Made by a program: the position numbers and the translations under genes. A stretch of DNA of 64,000 nt from Carposina sasakii (lineage: Eukaryota > Arthropoda > Insecta > Lepidoptera > Carposinidae): assembly GCA_014607495.2 (NCBI GenBank), contig CP053170.1, forward strand, positions 7,936,001 through 8,000,000, written 5' to 3'. Each line of letters begins with the position of its first letter. The stretch's first letter is position 1. Shown here piece after piece: positions 22,401 through 30,246 of the stretch. Under the pieces are notes generated by a model, which saw nothing but the letters and a program-made list of their open reading frames with translations, was not told the origin of the DNA and did not search any database.

Positions 22401-22955
22401 GTGTTCAGAAAAAACAAAATGTCAATTTCGACATTTTGTCCCAGACCCGACCCAGGATAAAATATTGTCCCGGAATAAAAAGTATCCTATATGTTAAGTG
22501 GGACCTGTCACAATATATTTCTGAAAACTGCATCGAAATCGGTTCAGCCGTTTCTGATTAGCGTGCACAAACGCACAAACAGACAAAAATTCTAAAAATC
22601 ATTCTTTTGGGTACTATTGCCTTGATAAAGGTCTCCTATAATATTTTTTCTCATATATCTTCCATGTACAGACAGCGATCCGTTACGTTTTTATTTTATG
22701 TATAGATTTACCGCTCATTAGCAATTTTAACAGATCATCAATGCCTTTTATACACAATTTAATTAAATATTTTGTTCACTTATAATTTCAGTATTACTTA
22801 CTGTCTAGTTTCTCTATATATTTCCTTAGTTTGTTTCTCAACTTTGTATTCAACTTTTGAGCCTCGTCATCTTCAGGTTTTATCTCCATAGATGAATTAT
22901 TGTTTGCATTATCTTCACTGTTAGATCCTTCCATAGTCGATTCGGATGTAGACAT
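13314..22955 (-). CDS. PPP2R3C: Protein phosphatase 2A regulatory subunit B'' gamma (complete, 9 exons)
   Basis: Complete 480-residue product; the human protein is 453. Exons in transcript order: 22955-22802, 21688-21343, 20796-20625, 19116-18928, 18275-18139, 16094-15995, 15350-15237, 14356-14243, 13430-13314. They total 1443 nt with all phases closing. The family protein (G5PR) is an EF-hand B''-type subunit that directs PP2A, and in vertebrates also PP5, and is linked to centrosome and cell-cycle functions. Recognised segments: KLREETRAQFLQKKSKELLD, VWLQQTRIGLSLYDVTGQGY, SFYVCTAARKFLFFLDPLR, CLTYDGEMDYKSYLDLVLAL, NYFFKAIQEQM, and the C-terminal GFWQYEHRDAL. A canonical EF-hand loop, DRDHNGMLSINE, is at residues 319-330. 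A second loop, DINSQGYLDAFT, lacks the final acidic residue. The N-terminus (about 50 residues, acidic then basic) is poorly conserved. The chosen ATG is the first in the exon frame. It is convergent with OPLAH. Confidence 0.97.
13455..13718 (-). repeat. Dispersed repeat A, copy 3
   Basis: Inverted full-length copy: GCTGCTCTGGGAGT at the low end, CCTCAAAATTGGTCAGAAGT inside, ATTATATGTATGTATG tail at the high end. It lies 24 bp upstream (transcript sense) of the exon 9 acceptor, in the same orientation relative to its gene as copy 1 is to OPLAH. Confidence 0.75.
14160..14240 (+). mobile_element. SINE S2 3' fragment at a splice donor
   Basis: AAGACCTTAGGAATCTTAAT through GTGTTGTGAAGTGTGTGAAT and an (ATTT)n tail, matching 19645-19875. 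The tail ends within about 8 bp of the PPP2R3C exon 8 donor. Confidence 0.65.
14243..14356 (-). CDS. PPP2R3C: PPP2R3C exon 8
   Basis: 38 codons, phase 0. Acceptor CCTGCAG, donor CAG|GTAAAC. Encodes AIQEQMVAHG and VNFDDVKDEIFDMIRPEHP. Confidence 0.96.
14468..14735. mobile_element. Foldback MITE, 268 bp, TATACAGGGTGTAAC ends
   Basis: Near-perfect palindrome. Left arm TATACAGGGTGTAACAAAAA then GGGTATGTTAAGCG pairs with CGCTTAACATACCC then TTTTTGTTACACCCTGTATA. TA is present at both ends. Related halves: 51160-51200, 54405-54580, 60085-60230. Confidence 0.8.
14752..14990 (-). mobile_element. Helitron-like element interrupted by a MITE
   Basis: CTAGCGACCCGCCCTGGCTT, then ATAAATCTTTCTCTTGAAT, then the GATTACGTAA MITE at 14794-14910, then AAAAATCCGTTGCGTAGTTT. 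The uninterrupted order is seen at about 17315-17410. Confidence 0.6.
14794..14910. mobile_element. CCCCCTGATTACGTAA MITE, copy 2
   Basis: CCCCCTGATTACGTAAAAGC to TTTTACGTAATACGAATCAG, with internal GCAAAGCCGAAGCAAAGCG. It is inserted in the Helitron-like element around it. Confidence 0.7.
15237..15350 (-). CDS. PPP2R3C: PPP2R3C exon 7
   Basis: 38 codons, phase 0. Acceptor TTATTAG, donor AAG|GTAAGT. Encodes VLALENRKQPAALAYLFRVL, DINSQGYLDAFTLNYFFK. Confidence 0.96.
15436..15642 (-). mobile_element. Helitron-like element, complete short form (207 bp)
   Basis: Read on the minus strand: A|TCCTACTAATAATATAAACG ... CACGGGTGTCCACTAG|T. It has both termini and the AT target. The body TTACTCTTTCACGTAAAAAC matches 36293-36507. 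Confidence 0.75.
15691..15862. mobile_element. Foldback MITE (AAGGGCC family), diverged
   Basis: AAGGGCCTATTTTTCAAATA on the left and TTTTGACCATGAGATAAATC on the right resemble the arms of 11104-11272. Confidence 0.4.
15995..16094 (-). CDS. PPP2R3C: PPP2R3C exon 6
   Basis: 1 nt completing Gly, then 33 codons. Acceptor TTACAG, donor CTG|GTACGT. Encodes YGSGTLTRAFLQRVFQQ and CLTYDGEMDYKSYLDL, a core G5PR signature. Confidence 0.97.
16108..16152. repeat. AT-rich palindromic tract
   Basis: ATATTATATATATAATATAG repeated twice with intervening TATA. Low-complexity. Confidence 0.7.
16210..16560 (+). mobile_element. TACAGGGTG-type MITE
   Basis: From TACAGGGTGTAACTGTACG to AAAATCACCTGTA, with the shared internal blocks. 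It lacks part of the GGTATGCTTCCATGG block. Confidence 0.7.
16655..16910. mobile_element. Foldback MITE, ~256 bp
   Basis: Arms GATTATCTTTTGACACGAAA / TTTCGTGTCAAAAGATAATC and AAACAACTTTCACTATGGGA / TCCCATAGTGAAAGTTGTTT are nearly perfect inverted repeats around a ~60-bp centre. Confidence 0.75.
16912..17305 (+). mobile_element. MITE with TACTGGGTGTAAAAAGACAA ends
   Basis: Left TATACTGGGTGTAAAAAGAC, right GTCTTTTACACCCTGTATA. It shares TTTTTTTCTATGGAAGCACT with the TACAGGGTG family but is otherwise distinct. Confidence 0.65.
17695..18100. mobile_element. Nested cluster of three MITEs
   Basis: The outer GAGTG...CACTC-family element (AGAGTGTATTTTACCGAATA ... TTCTATGAAACGGACTC) contains a 17765-17884 palindrome (GTGGGGTAAGCACGAACC / GGTTCATGCTTACCCCTC) and then a 17893-18040 element (TCTAGCATGACC / GGTCATGCTAGG). 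Confidence 0.6.
18139..18275 (-). CDS. PPP2R3C: PPP2R3C exon 5 (EF-hand)
   Basis: 45 codons plus 2 nt. Acceptor TTTCAG, donor GG|GTAAGT. Encodes NWFSAASALRVYGQYLNL and the EF-hand loop DRDHNGMLSINE, with Asp, Asp, Asn, Ser and Glu in canonical calcium-ligand places. Confidence 0.97.
18928..19116 (-). CDS. PPP2R3C: PPP2R3C exon 4
   Basis: 63 codons, phase 0. Acceptor GTTTCAG, donor GAG|GTGAGA. Encodes DLESYIAELVPSL, SFYVCTAARKFLFFLDPLR and CSFLDDLLE. Confidence 0.97.
19130..19573. mobile_element. pogo/Tigger-like MITE, 444 bp
   Basis: Ends (T/C)AGTGCAACCTCGATTTAAT and ATATTAAGGTTGCACTG, flanked by TA on both sides, as in Tigger-type mariner relatives. Internal ATTCGTTATAAAGAGG is repeated. 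It starts 13 bp from the exon 4 acceptor of PPP2R3C. Confidence 0.7.
19645..19875 (+). mobile_element. tRNA-derived SINE (family S2), full copy
   Basis: Head GGCCGATTGGTGTAGTTCG (A-box-like) and GGGTTCGAATACCGG (B-box), body ATCGATGTTTGTTTCCGAGT and CCGTTGCTTAGTACCCACGA, tail GTTGTGAAGTGTGT. Other copies: 53575-53815, 34321-34540 (diverged), 14160-14240 and 37904-37948 (3' fragments). Confidence 0.8.
20270..20470 (+). repeat. Probable non-LTR 3' tail
   Basis: GCCTCTCAAAGGACCGAGAC and TCTGTAGTCCCGAGAATTTC followed by an (AAT)n tail at 20452-20468. The block resembles 3' ends of lepidopteran LINEs; its class is uncertain. Confidence 0.4.
20625..20796 (-). CDS. PPP2R3C: PPP2R3C exon 3
   Basis: 1 nt completing Arg, then 57 codons. 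Acceptor ATTTCAG, donor CAT|GTAAGT. Encodes PYFTAEVFGRLQ, a Gly-rich insert, and FNYVMRRVWLQQTRIGLSLY. Confidence 0.96.
20925..21106 (-). mobile_element. Helitron-like fragment (5' part)
   Basis: GATTAGCGTGCACAAACGCA through CCATGTACAGACAGCGATCC to TATGTATAGA, matching 22371-22706 but lacking the CTAG end. Confidence 0.6.
21343..21688 (-). CDS. PPP2R3C: PPP2R3C exon 2
   Basis: 2 nt completing Asn, 114 codons, then 2 nt. Acceptor ATTATAG, donor AG|GTAGGT. Encodes KIPKFYFKLPRPDEVL, KLREETRAQFLQKKSKELLD and a variable Ser/Asn segment. Confidence 0.96.
21893..22113 (+). repeat. Dispersed repeat A, copy 4
   Basis: ACATACATATAATCACGCCT through GTGGTCAGCCCATCGCCTAC to TATGCCCGGGAAGAG, antisense in PPP2R3C intron 1. 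It is followed by a Helitron-like 3' end. Confidence 0.75.
22136..22225 (+). mobile_element. Helitron-like 3' end
   Basis: AACATATAGGCTACTTTTTA through CACGCGGACGGAATCGCGGG to CCACTAG|T. Confidence 0.6.
22371..22706 (-). mobile_element. Helitron-like element, complete (336 bp)
   Basis: Minus-strand reading: A|TCTATACATAAAATAAAAAC ... GAGTCGCGGGTGTCCACTAG|T. It has both termini, a subterminal hairpin and the AT target site. It lies in PPP2R3C intron 1. Confidence 0.75.
22802..22955 (-). CDS. PPP2R3C: PPP2R3C exon 1 (start)
   Basis: 51 codons plus 1 nt, starting ATG at 22955-22953. Donor GACA|GTAAGT. The acidic Ser/Asn-rich N-terminus (MSTSESTMEGSNSEDNANNN) is followed by a Lys/Arg-rich helix (KLRNKLRKYIEKLD). 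The sequence is not conserved, but phase and position fit. No clear promoter motif was seen upstream. Confidence 0.85.
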
Positions 22956-23203
22956 CGTAATTGTTAAATTAAAATGTATTTAAAACAAAAAAAACTTTCT
23001 GTATGCAAACAATAACTATTCAAAGTTACTTCCCAATAACCATCAAACATAGACTTTGATGAAAATTCCAAATGTGTAAGTGCAGTTTTTTAATATGAAT
23101 AATTTTTGAATGAATAAGTGTTTCGTTCGAGTGATAATGATTTACAAAGAGAATATAATATGATTTATTAAAATCTAAAAAACCGATTTTTTTTTTTTTT
23201 TTT

Positions 23204-25340
23204 TTAGTTTATCCCGAAGGAAAGGCAAGGGGAACTAAGCCCATACAGCCATTGTCTTTAGTAAATGATTTCTGAATTTATGATGGATGATAATGAATGG
23301 AAACGTCGGGAAAATCCTCAAGAACAAGTGTAAAGTTAGTCAAAATAAAAAATTATAAAAAACCGAAAAAACTAGAAAAACCATTGCTTTTTGTTTAGTT
23401 TATCCCGAAGGAAAGGCAAGGGGAACTAAGCCCATACAGCCATTGTCTTTAGTAAATGACTAGTGGCCCGCCCTCGCTTCGCTTCGGTACATATCAGTAC
23501 ATTAGCTACAACTTCATATGTAGGTACAGCGGTTTTCGTAAAAATTTGGAACTCCCGTTGGTTCCCTTCCCGTGGGAATTTCTGAAAATCCGTTCTTAGA
23601 GCTTCCTCGTAGTCCCTAATCCGATTTTAGCTTAGTAAAATAGCGGTTTTCGTAAATATTTGAAATTCCCGTAAGTCACCTTCCCGTGGGAATTTCGGGA
23701 AATCCGCTCCCTCGCAGTCCCTAATGAACGTACAGGTCTGGTTTCAAATTCATATGTATCGCGGTTGTCGTAAAAAAAATGAATTCCCGTTTGTCACCTT
23801 CCCGTGGGAATTTCGGGAAATCCGTTCTTAGTGCTCCCTCGCAGTCCCTAATGAACGTACAGGTCTGGTTTCAAATTCATATATATCGCGGTTGTCGTAA
23901 AAAAAATGAATTCCCGTTTGTCCCCTTCCCGTGGGATTTCGGGAAATGCGTTCCTAGTGCTTCCTCGGAGTCCTTAATGAACATATATGCCCAATTTCAG
24001 ATTCATATGTGTAGCTGTTTTCGTAGAAAAAAATAAATTCCCGTTGGTCCCCTTCCCGTGGGAATTTCGGGAAATCCGTTCTCAGTGCTTCCTCGGGGTC
24101 CCAAATAAATATAAATGCCCAACTTTAGATTCATATGTGTAACCGTTTTCGTAAAAAAATATTAATTCCCGTTGGTCCCCTTCCCGTGGGAATTTCGGGA
24201 AATCCGTTCTTAGTGCTTCCTCGCAGTCCCTAATGAACATATATGCCTAATTTTAGCTTCATATTTATAGCGGTTTTCGTAAAAATTATGAATTCCCGTT
24301 TGTCCCCTTCCCGTGGGAATTTCGGGAAATCCGTTTTTAGTCCTCCCTCGCTGTCCCCAATGAACATATATGCCCGATTTCAGCTTCATATGTATAGCGG
24401 TTTTCGTAAAAAATATAGAATTCCCGTTGGTCGCCTTCCCGTGGGAATATCGGGAAATTCTTGTAGCCTATGTTCATCCAGGTCCAATAAGGATTCTAAC
24501 GGTGAAAGAATTTTTTAAATCGGTCCAGAAGTTTTTGAGCCTTTTCATTACAACCAAACAAACAAAGTTTTCCTCTTTATAATATTAGTGTAGATTTCTG
24601 AACATATGATGGATGATAATGATGATGATGATGAATGGAAACGTCGGGAAAATCCTCAAGAACAAGTGTAAAGTTAGTCAAAATGAAAAATTATTGCAGA
24701 AACAACTTACATGCGCCCATGAAGAGATCGTAATCCGGCTAAAGTTTTATTCGGCTTACCTGCGTATAAAACCATGCACACGCACTAGATTCACATCACA
24801 AGTTTTCAAAATACAACTTATCTACCAGAAAACATCACTTTACGGACACATACAAGCCATTTACAAATAATTTTTGATTTTCACAAGAAAATTACACCTG
24901 CACCCTTCCAGCTTTTCCCGCCGAATCAGAAAAACCATTGCTTTTATGTTTTTTTTGTTTGTTTAGTTTATCCCGAAGGAAAGGCAAGGGGAACTAAGCC
25001 CATACAGCCATTGTCTTCAGTAAATGATTTCTTAATTTATGACGGATGATGATGATAATAATGATGATGATGAATGGAAACGTCGGGAAAATCCTCAAGA
25101 ATAAGCGTAAAGTTAGTCAAAATGAAAAATAAATGCAGAAACAACTTACATGGGCCCATGAAGAGATCGTATACCGGCTAAAGTTTTACTCAGCTTACCT
25201 GCGTATAAAACCATGCACACGCACTAGATTCACATCACAAGTAATGAAAATATAGCTTATCTACCAGAAAACATCACTTTACGGACACATGCAAGCCATT
25301 TACAAATGATTTTCACAAGAAAATTTCCCGCCGAATCGTG
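23204..25340 (+). repeat. Repeat F, three head-to-tail copies
   Basis: TAGTTTATCCCGAAGGAAAG and AAGCCCATACAGCCATTGTC begin copies at 23204, 23394 and 24964. Full copies continue through TGGAAACGTCGGGAAAATCC, ACTTACATG..GCCCATGAAG and TTACGGACACAT to TTTCCCGCCGAATC. Copy 1 is truncated (23204-23392); copy 2 (23393-24930) is split by the Helitron-like element at 23460-24594; copy 3 is 24955-25340. An inverted copy is at 31527-31935 and a relic at 43010-43155. The class is unknown. It lies just upstream of PPP2R3C. Confidence 0.7.
23460..24594 (-). mobile_element. Helitron-like element with 8 tandem ~126-bp units
   Basis: Minus-strand reading: A|TCTACACTAATATTATAAAG ... GGGCGGGCCACTAG|T. CCCGTGGGAA-like cores occur near 23570, 23684, 23802, 23929, 24056, 24184, 24311 and 24439. 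It is the inverted relative of 5564-6448 with two extra units, inserted in repeat F (AGTAAATGA | TTTCTGAA). The ORFs inside are repeat artefacts. Confidence 0.8.
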
Positions 25341-25362
25341 AAAACTCGAAAGAAATACAAAC

Positions 25363-25422
25363 ATGTCACTGTCAAACGTGAGCAAAGAACTCACAAACAA
25401 ACTGCCGCCGCCGGAGCTGTAA
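25363..25422 (+). CDS. Possible short first coding exon, unidentified
   Basis: A 20-codon ORF (MSLSNVSKELTNKLPPPEL, stop TAA) in a locally GC-rich patch directly after repeat F and 2.4 kb from the divergent PPP2R3C start. GAGCT|GTAAAT near its end could act as a splice donor, in which case the ORF would continue in an unseen exon. I do not recognise the peptide and found no matching downstream exon, so it may be chance. Confidence 0.25.
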   Translation: MSLSNVSKELTNKLPPPEL

Positions 25423-25429
25423 ATTAAAC

Positions 25430-26440
25430 TTGATAAATTATGTACATCGGATTTTTATTTATTTATTTTGTTTAGTTTAAAAAGATGTTAAATGAGTTTT
25501 GATAGATCCAGCTCATATATAAATCAGTATCGGTTACATAAACAACTAGAGTGTTTATAAAGATGTTCACTGATTTTGCATGAAATCATTTTTTTTAGTT
25601 TGTTACACTGTATCAATAGATGTCGCTATTTTAATTATGTACTCATCAGTAATTTCGCTATTAGACAATAGAGGGCACTTCATGAATAAGTACTGAAGTG
25701 GCCACCACTGGTAAATGTGTCCCACAAGCTATTGTATCTCAACAGTGGGTTTATTTTTATTTAATTTAAATAAAACACATCAGGTTATGTCTAATGGACT
25801 GCACGACAAATAAATAGTCGCTAATTAGTGTAGGTACCTGCTCTATCATCTACCAGTTAGCCTTATGTCGCCTTCATATAGCTAGTACCTTAAAGTAGGT
25901 ACTTAGGCCTTTATACTGCCCTTGTTTGCTGCAAATGTCTCCCATTATGTAACAAAAACAAGGAAAACACGGAATTAATTACTAAGTATAAGAAAATTCT
26001 AAATTTCTCCTCTTGTCGCTCTACCAAACATAAAGAAAACCAAACGCTAAGCTGAGATTTTCTAATAATAATTCAAAACCAGACAATACGCAGTCGCTAA
26101 TCAGTTTAGTAAAGTTGACCACAAATTGTAGAGCAGGTGCCTATTTTCCAATTCACAACCTAGTATTACACAGTAGGTATTGCGCCTCTGAACGTGACGC
26201 GTTGGTAGTGAAAACTTTAAGAACAGAGCTCAGTTCACAGAGATATAGCAAAACTGGAAGGAATGTCATCCGCGCAAAGTCTACGACAAGATAGGTACCT
26301 CCTACATTTCTACAGAGTTTTGAGTGAGAATTTACACGCCTCTCTTTTACCTAATTTCTATCTATGTTTCCTAATCTTTAAATTCCCTTGCATACTTTTT
26401 ACACATTATACATTATACTATATACTAGACAGTGTGCCTT
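25430..26440. other. AT-rich intergenic DNA, no gene seen
   Basis: Only scattered short AT-rich tracts; no ORF, repeat family or RNA recognised. Confidence 0.5.
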
Positions 26441-26448
26441 AAATGGGG

Positions 26449-26610
26449 CAGCTAGAACTGCAGTATCAGGAAAGAGATCCCAGAGCCACGTTTAGCACAG
26501 CTGGGTCAACTGGAGAAGATCACATCTTCCTTAGTTGACTATTACGACATGCACGGAAGGAGATGCGGCTGATGTATTCTAGTGAAGCCGCGCATCAGCA
26601 CAGTAGGTAG
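26449..26610 (+). repeat. Dispersed repeat G, longer copy
   Basis: GGCAGCTAGAACTGCAGTAT, CCCAGAGCCACGTTTAGCAC, ACGACATGCACGGAAGGAGA and TATTCTAGTGAAGCC in one block. Its left half recurs at about 12750-12812, 29460-29515, 43241-43295 and 49104-49185. Confidence 0.5.
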
Positions 26611-26619
26611 ATTAAAAGT

Positions 26620-28480
26620 CCAGGAAAGATAGGCTAGGAAATAGCCAGTCAGTATTGTAGGTAGTTATTGGAATAGGTAGGTACCTACTACCTAGTCTAT
26701 AATTGGAAACAAACTTTAAAATTCTACTCTAAAAACTAAAAGTGTTCTTCTGGACCTATCTAGCGATAAGAACATCTATATCATTGTGCAGTTAGTGATA
26801 TACCGATTTACAGACGCTTGTGGTGAATTTTCGCTTTCTGGCTTTATACATTTCCCATTTCATGTTCATTTGTTTCTACAATACCAACATAATTAAATAA
26901 GGGTTACATTTTACTTTATTAAAATACATTTCTAGCGACAATTTCATACACGTCAACTTTAGAATTCCCGACTTTTCCCCGCCCGTTCTCATGGGAATTT
27001 TGGGGAATCGTTTTTTGCATTTCCCCTATATTCCTCAAGTAACGTATATTTACCTACGGACAAACATGTGGGCACCTGCATACTGGCGCTGTAGTATTTT
27101 TATAATACTACTGCCTTTTCCGCGGCCGGAGTGCCGGACACTCGTAAGTCGACCGCGCAACTCCTGAAGTGACTACTATGGGAACGCTGAAGCCAGGAGC
27201 CGTGGGAGTGCATCAGTTGTAGCCAGAGTGGTATTATAAGTAGTAGTTATTGGTAGTTACTATTTAATACTATATACATTAGTCGTGCGACCCACATTAT
27301 CCGAGGTGTTACCCGTAATTTAGTAGTAATCTAGATGTAAGGGAAAGATCAGTTCCAGTCTTAAGTTGTTATCTCACTGTCCGAGAGAACGTCCCTTCAC
27401 TGTCTTGAACCAGTTTTATAGAAAGACAACATCAATGAAAATTCTTTGATAAAATGTGTAACGTTCATAGAAAAGACTTCAACGAACGCAACACAATACT
27501 TACATTATTTTAATCGAAAATTTCACAACAAAAAAAAGTACCGGTATGTGATTAGTTTTGTTTTTGAATAACGTAAAATATATTTTTATATATTCGTCAT
27601 CATATATATATATATAATAAACTATAATTTGCCACGTACATGAAGTAGATGATTTAATTAGAAATACTGACCGAGTTTTAGCAAAAATAAAAAAAATATT
27701 ATCCACTTTTTCGTAACTTTCAACACATAGACTGCTGTATTATAATTATAATGAATTGAATTATATACTTCATCCAAGCGTATACACAAACTTAAAGCTA
27801 CCAAGCTCGACTGCCCTAATGTGTATGCATGGTATCGCACTCATCATACAACCCATCCAAAAGCAATCCATACTTTTATTGCATAACTCTCGTAAGAGCA
27901 CGTAACCGATTTAGTCCTATGACAAAAGGCTAGGTAACGAAACGCAAACCGGACCATCCGTAGAGCCTTTTTACATCACACGACATGATATCAGCAAGCT
28001 GATTTTGTAAATTTCGAAGTTGTAAAGTTTCTAACATGATATTCGTATTATCCTATTAGATTAAAAAGTCTGTGTTATAAACGGGTTGCTAATAAAATCC
28101 ATTATTTCGGTTGCGTGATCGTCATTTGACGCTTTATATTAATCTTGCAAAGACAATGCGATTGCAATGCAAAAGCAATAATTGTGTTAACGTTGATCGT
28201 ATAACATTTATATTACGTAGGTAACAGCCATCGCAGAGACTGCATTATAATAAATTGTATAATTTTCGCGATCACATTGCCTGTGTTAACTAACCTAATC
28301 AAGGAGTTGATTCTGGTGGCTTTTTTATTCAAAATTAGATTGAAGATTAGCTTAGGTACCTACGATTGGAGCTTTAGTAAGAAACTTTCTTGCTACCGAG
28401 AAACAATATGATGACATAGCTTACTCGCAACTATTTTATGTCTGCAGTTTCTTATTGTTTACGAACAAGCGATAGATATT
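26620..28480. other. Intergenic DNA, mostly unremarkable
   Basis: A relic of the CCCGTGGGAA unit lies at 26960-27055 (GAATTCCCGAC, CTCATGGGAATTTT) and a GC-richer patch at 27110-27220 (CGCGGCCGGAGTGCCGGACA) with no ORF. There is an AT-dinucleotide run near 27605-27620. Nothing else was recognised. Confidence 0.5.
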
Positions 28481-28489
28481 AATCGTGTC

Positions 28490-28741
28490 GTCGACTAGAA
28501 AAGGCGCGATGGGTGCGCGGGCGCAGTGCAACCCACCGAGCAAGTTTCCTTCCTTCACGCCAGCTAGTTACGCGTTAAACCTCGCGGGGTGAGGACGGCT
28601 CGCTATCGTTTCGCTACCGTGCGTCAGTTCAGTGATTTTTCGATTGTGATCACAGAATTTAGGGTGCAAATTGGAGATTAACCGGGACTTGAGTGTTTTC
28701 TTTATGGATATTCGCTGTTCGGATACACACATACTGTAAAG
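28490..28741 (+). promoter_or_regulatory. Candidate promoter and non-coding first exon
   Basis: A CpG-rich stretch (28490-28620, e.g. GGCGCGATGGGTGCGCGGGC) leads into two adjacent arthropod-type initiators, TCAGT at 28624-28628 and 28629-28633. About 110 bp later comes a consensus donor, AAAG|GTAAGC, at 28741/28742. The implied exon has only a 12-codon upstream ORF (ATG 28704, TAA 28737-28739), so it would be 5' UTR. No TATA box or clear DPE was seen. No coding exon of this gene is recognisable to the right within the window. Confidence 0.45.
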
Positions 28742-28749
28742 GTAAGCGC

Positions 28750-29750
28750 TGGCTACCCGGCCGAGTTGCGAAGGGCTCTATTTCTCCTGCCTAGTTATAA
28801 CTGTATGCTCTTTTCGAAAGGGTTATGTAGTCGACTTTTGCAAGGTGGGCCGCATTCTAGTCTCGCGAGCATTTGTCAACAATTGTGCAACTTGAAATTA
28901 ATTTTTGATATATTTTTTGTTGGCGTTCCGATAGATTGGTTTGTGAATTAGTTTATATTGGTGTGCTTTTATTTGTTTTCTCCGACCTTGCGCGAATTTC
29001 TAGGAATGTTGCTGTTGATGTGAATGTTGCTGGAATTCTGAACCAGATTTGAACAATGTCCTTTATATTATATATCTCTATATATTTATATACTAGTTGT
29101 TCCGGTGACTCTGTCCACGTTGCCTGCTGAAAACCTAAATCGTAATCTCTCCGGATAGTAATGATTTTTCTATGACGAAAAAACATATTATAGGTAGATT
29201 GCTTTTTTTCAGAATTTCATTAATATTTGTTTTACAACCGTGAAAAATAATTTTAATATCTATTAATTATTTATTAATAATTTTAAATATAAAAAATACA
29301 GATCATATTTCGGTCTAATCTTAATTTTTCTACGATTCAGAACTACATAAGTACAATAAACAGTTTCGTCTGAAGCGGGAATTAAACCTAGAACCGTGAA
29401 TGTTGTAAGAGTCGAGAAACTCCCTCGATGAGTTAGTAACTTGTCATCTTTTATATCTGGTCCCGCAATGCTAAACGTGGCTGTATGAGCTCGTTCGTGA
29501 TCTTGCAGGTCTGGCCTCCCAGCTACATACCTGTATGTAGATAATTGTATGTTGAATAAACTTACCATATATCTGAGTGATGAGTGATGATGATATAGAA
29601 TCCGGGTGCGAATTTATATGGAATAGGTAAGTAAAATACCTTTCAGTCATGTCATGACTGTACTGTCTTACTCACAGAAAGGTACATATTTATATCCAAC
29701 CTATCTAATGTTTATTATGCTATGTGTTTATGTAATGCTGGTAGGTCCCT
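28750..29750. other. Intron or intergenic DNA, no gene seen
   Basis: A Helitron-like relic at about 29092-29135 (CTAGTTGTTCCGGTGACTCT) and a repeat G fragment at 29460-29515. Otherwise AT-rich single-copy-looking sequence. Confidence 0.5.
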
Positions 29751-29760
29751 GTACCTACTG

Positions 29761-30060
29761 CACCCGTATGATGAATTTGGTGAGAGCGAGATGTCTGACT
29801 TTTAAACGTCAAATTCACAGAGCTAAGTAATAACTAGACATGGCAAGTGTTTCTACTTGGTGTGTAAAAAGGGATTGCAAACCACTTCTATTAGCTCTAA
29901 TTCATTCAGTCCTGGCTCGAGAACGAGTGTCTATTCTAATTCTTAAGTCTATGTTTTACATGCAAAATACATACACTTAGTTTATCTAGTTATTAATAAT
30001 TCTGTGAATTTGACGTTTAAAAGTGAAACATCTCGCTCCCACCAAATTCATCATACAGGG
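29761..30060. mobile_element. CACCCGTATGATGAAT MITE, copy 2 (300 bp)
   Basis: Left CACCCGTATGATGAATTTGG, right CCAAATTCATCATACAGGG; the terminal palindrome extends ~60 bp. The interior matches 43925-44229. Confidence 0.75.
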
Positions 30061-30062
30061 GC

Positions 30063-30146
30063 TGATAGGTCGGTACATAGAGAAGAATGGTCGGTATGTA
30101 GAGAAGAATGGTCGGTACATAGAGAAGAATGGTCGGTATGTCGGTG
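30063..30146 (+). repeat. Short minisatellite, ~21-bp unit
   Basis: GGTCGGTACATAGAGAAGAA / TGGTCGGTATGTAGAGAAGA alternate for about four units, directly after the MITE. Confidence 0.75.
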
Positions 30147-30246
30147 CCTATTTAATAATGTATGTCTACTAACCTATATAGATAGATACTTATAGATAGT
30201 CTACCTTCAGTCTAATGTAATCATTTCAGTATAAATCTGAAATTTA

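Noticed and set aside
23779..24582. Frames repeating FPLVAFPWE motifs on the + strand
   Set aside because: Same tandem unit in the inverted element.
24613..24870. 85-codon frame beginning with a Met run
   Set aside because: It lies in repeat F, starts in an (ATG)n microsatellite and is not conserved among copies.
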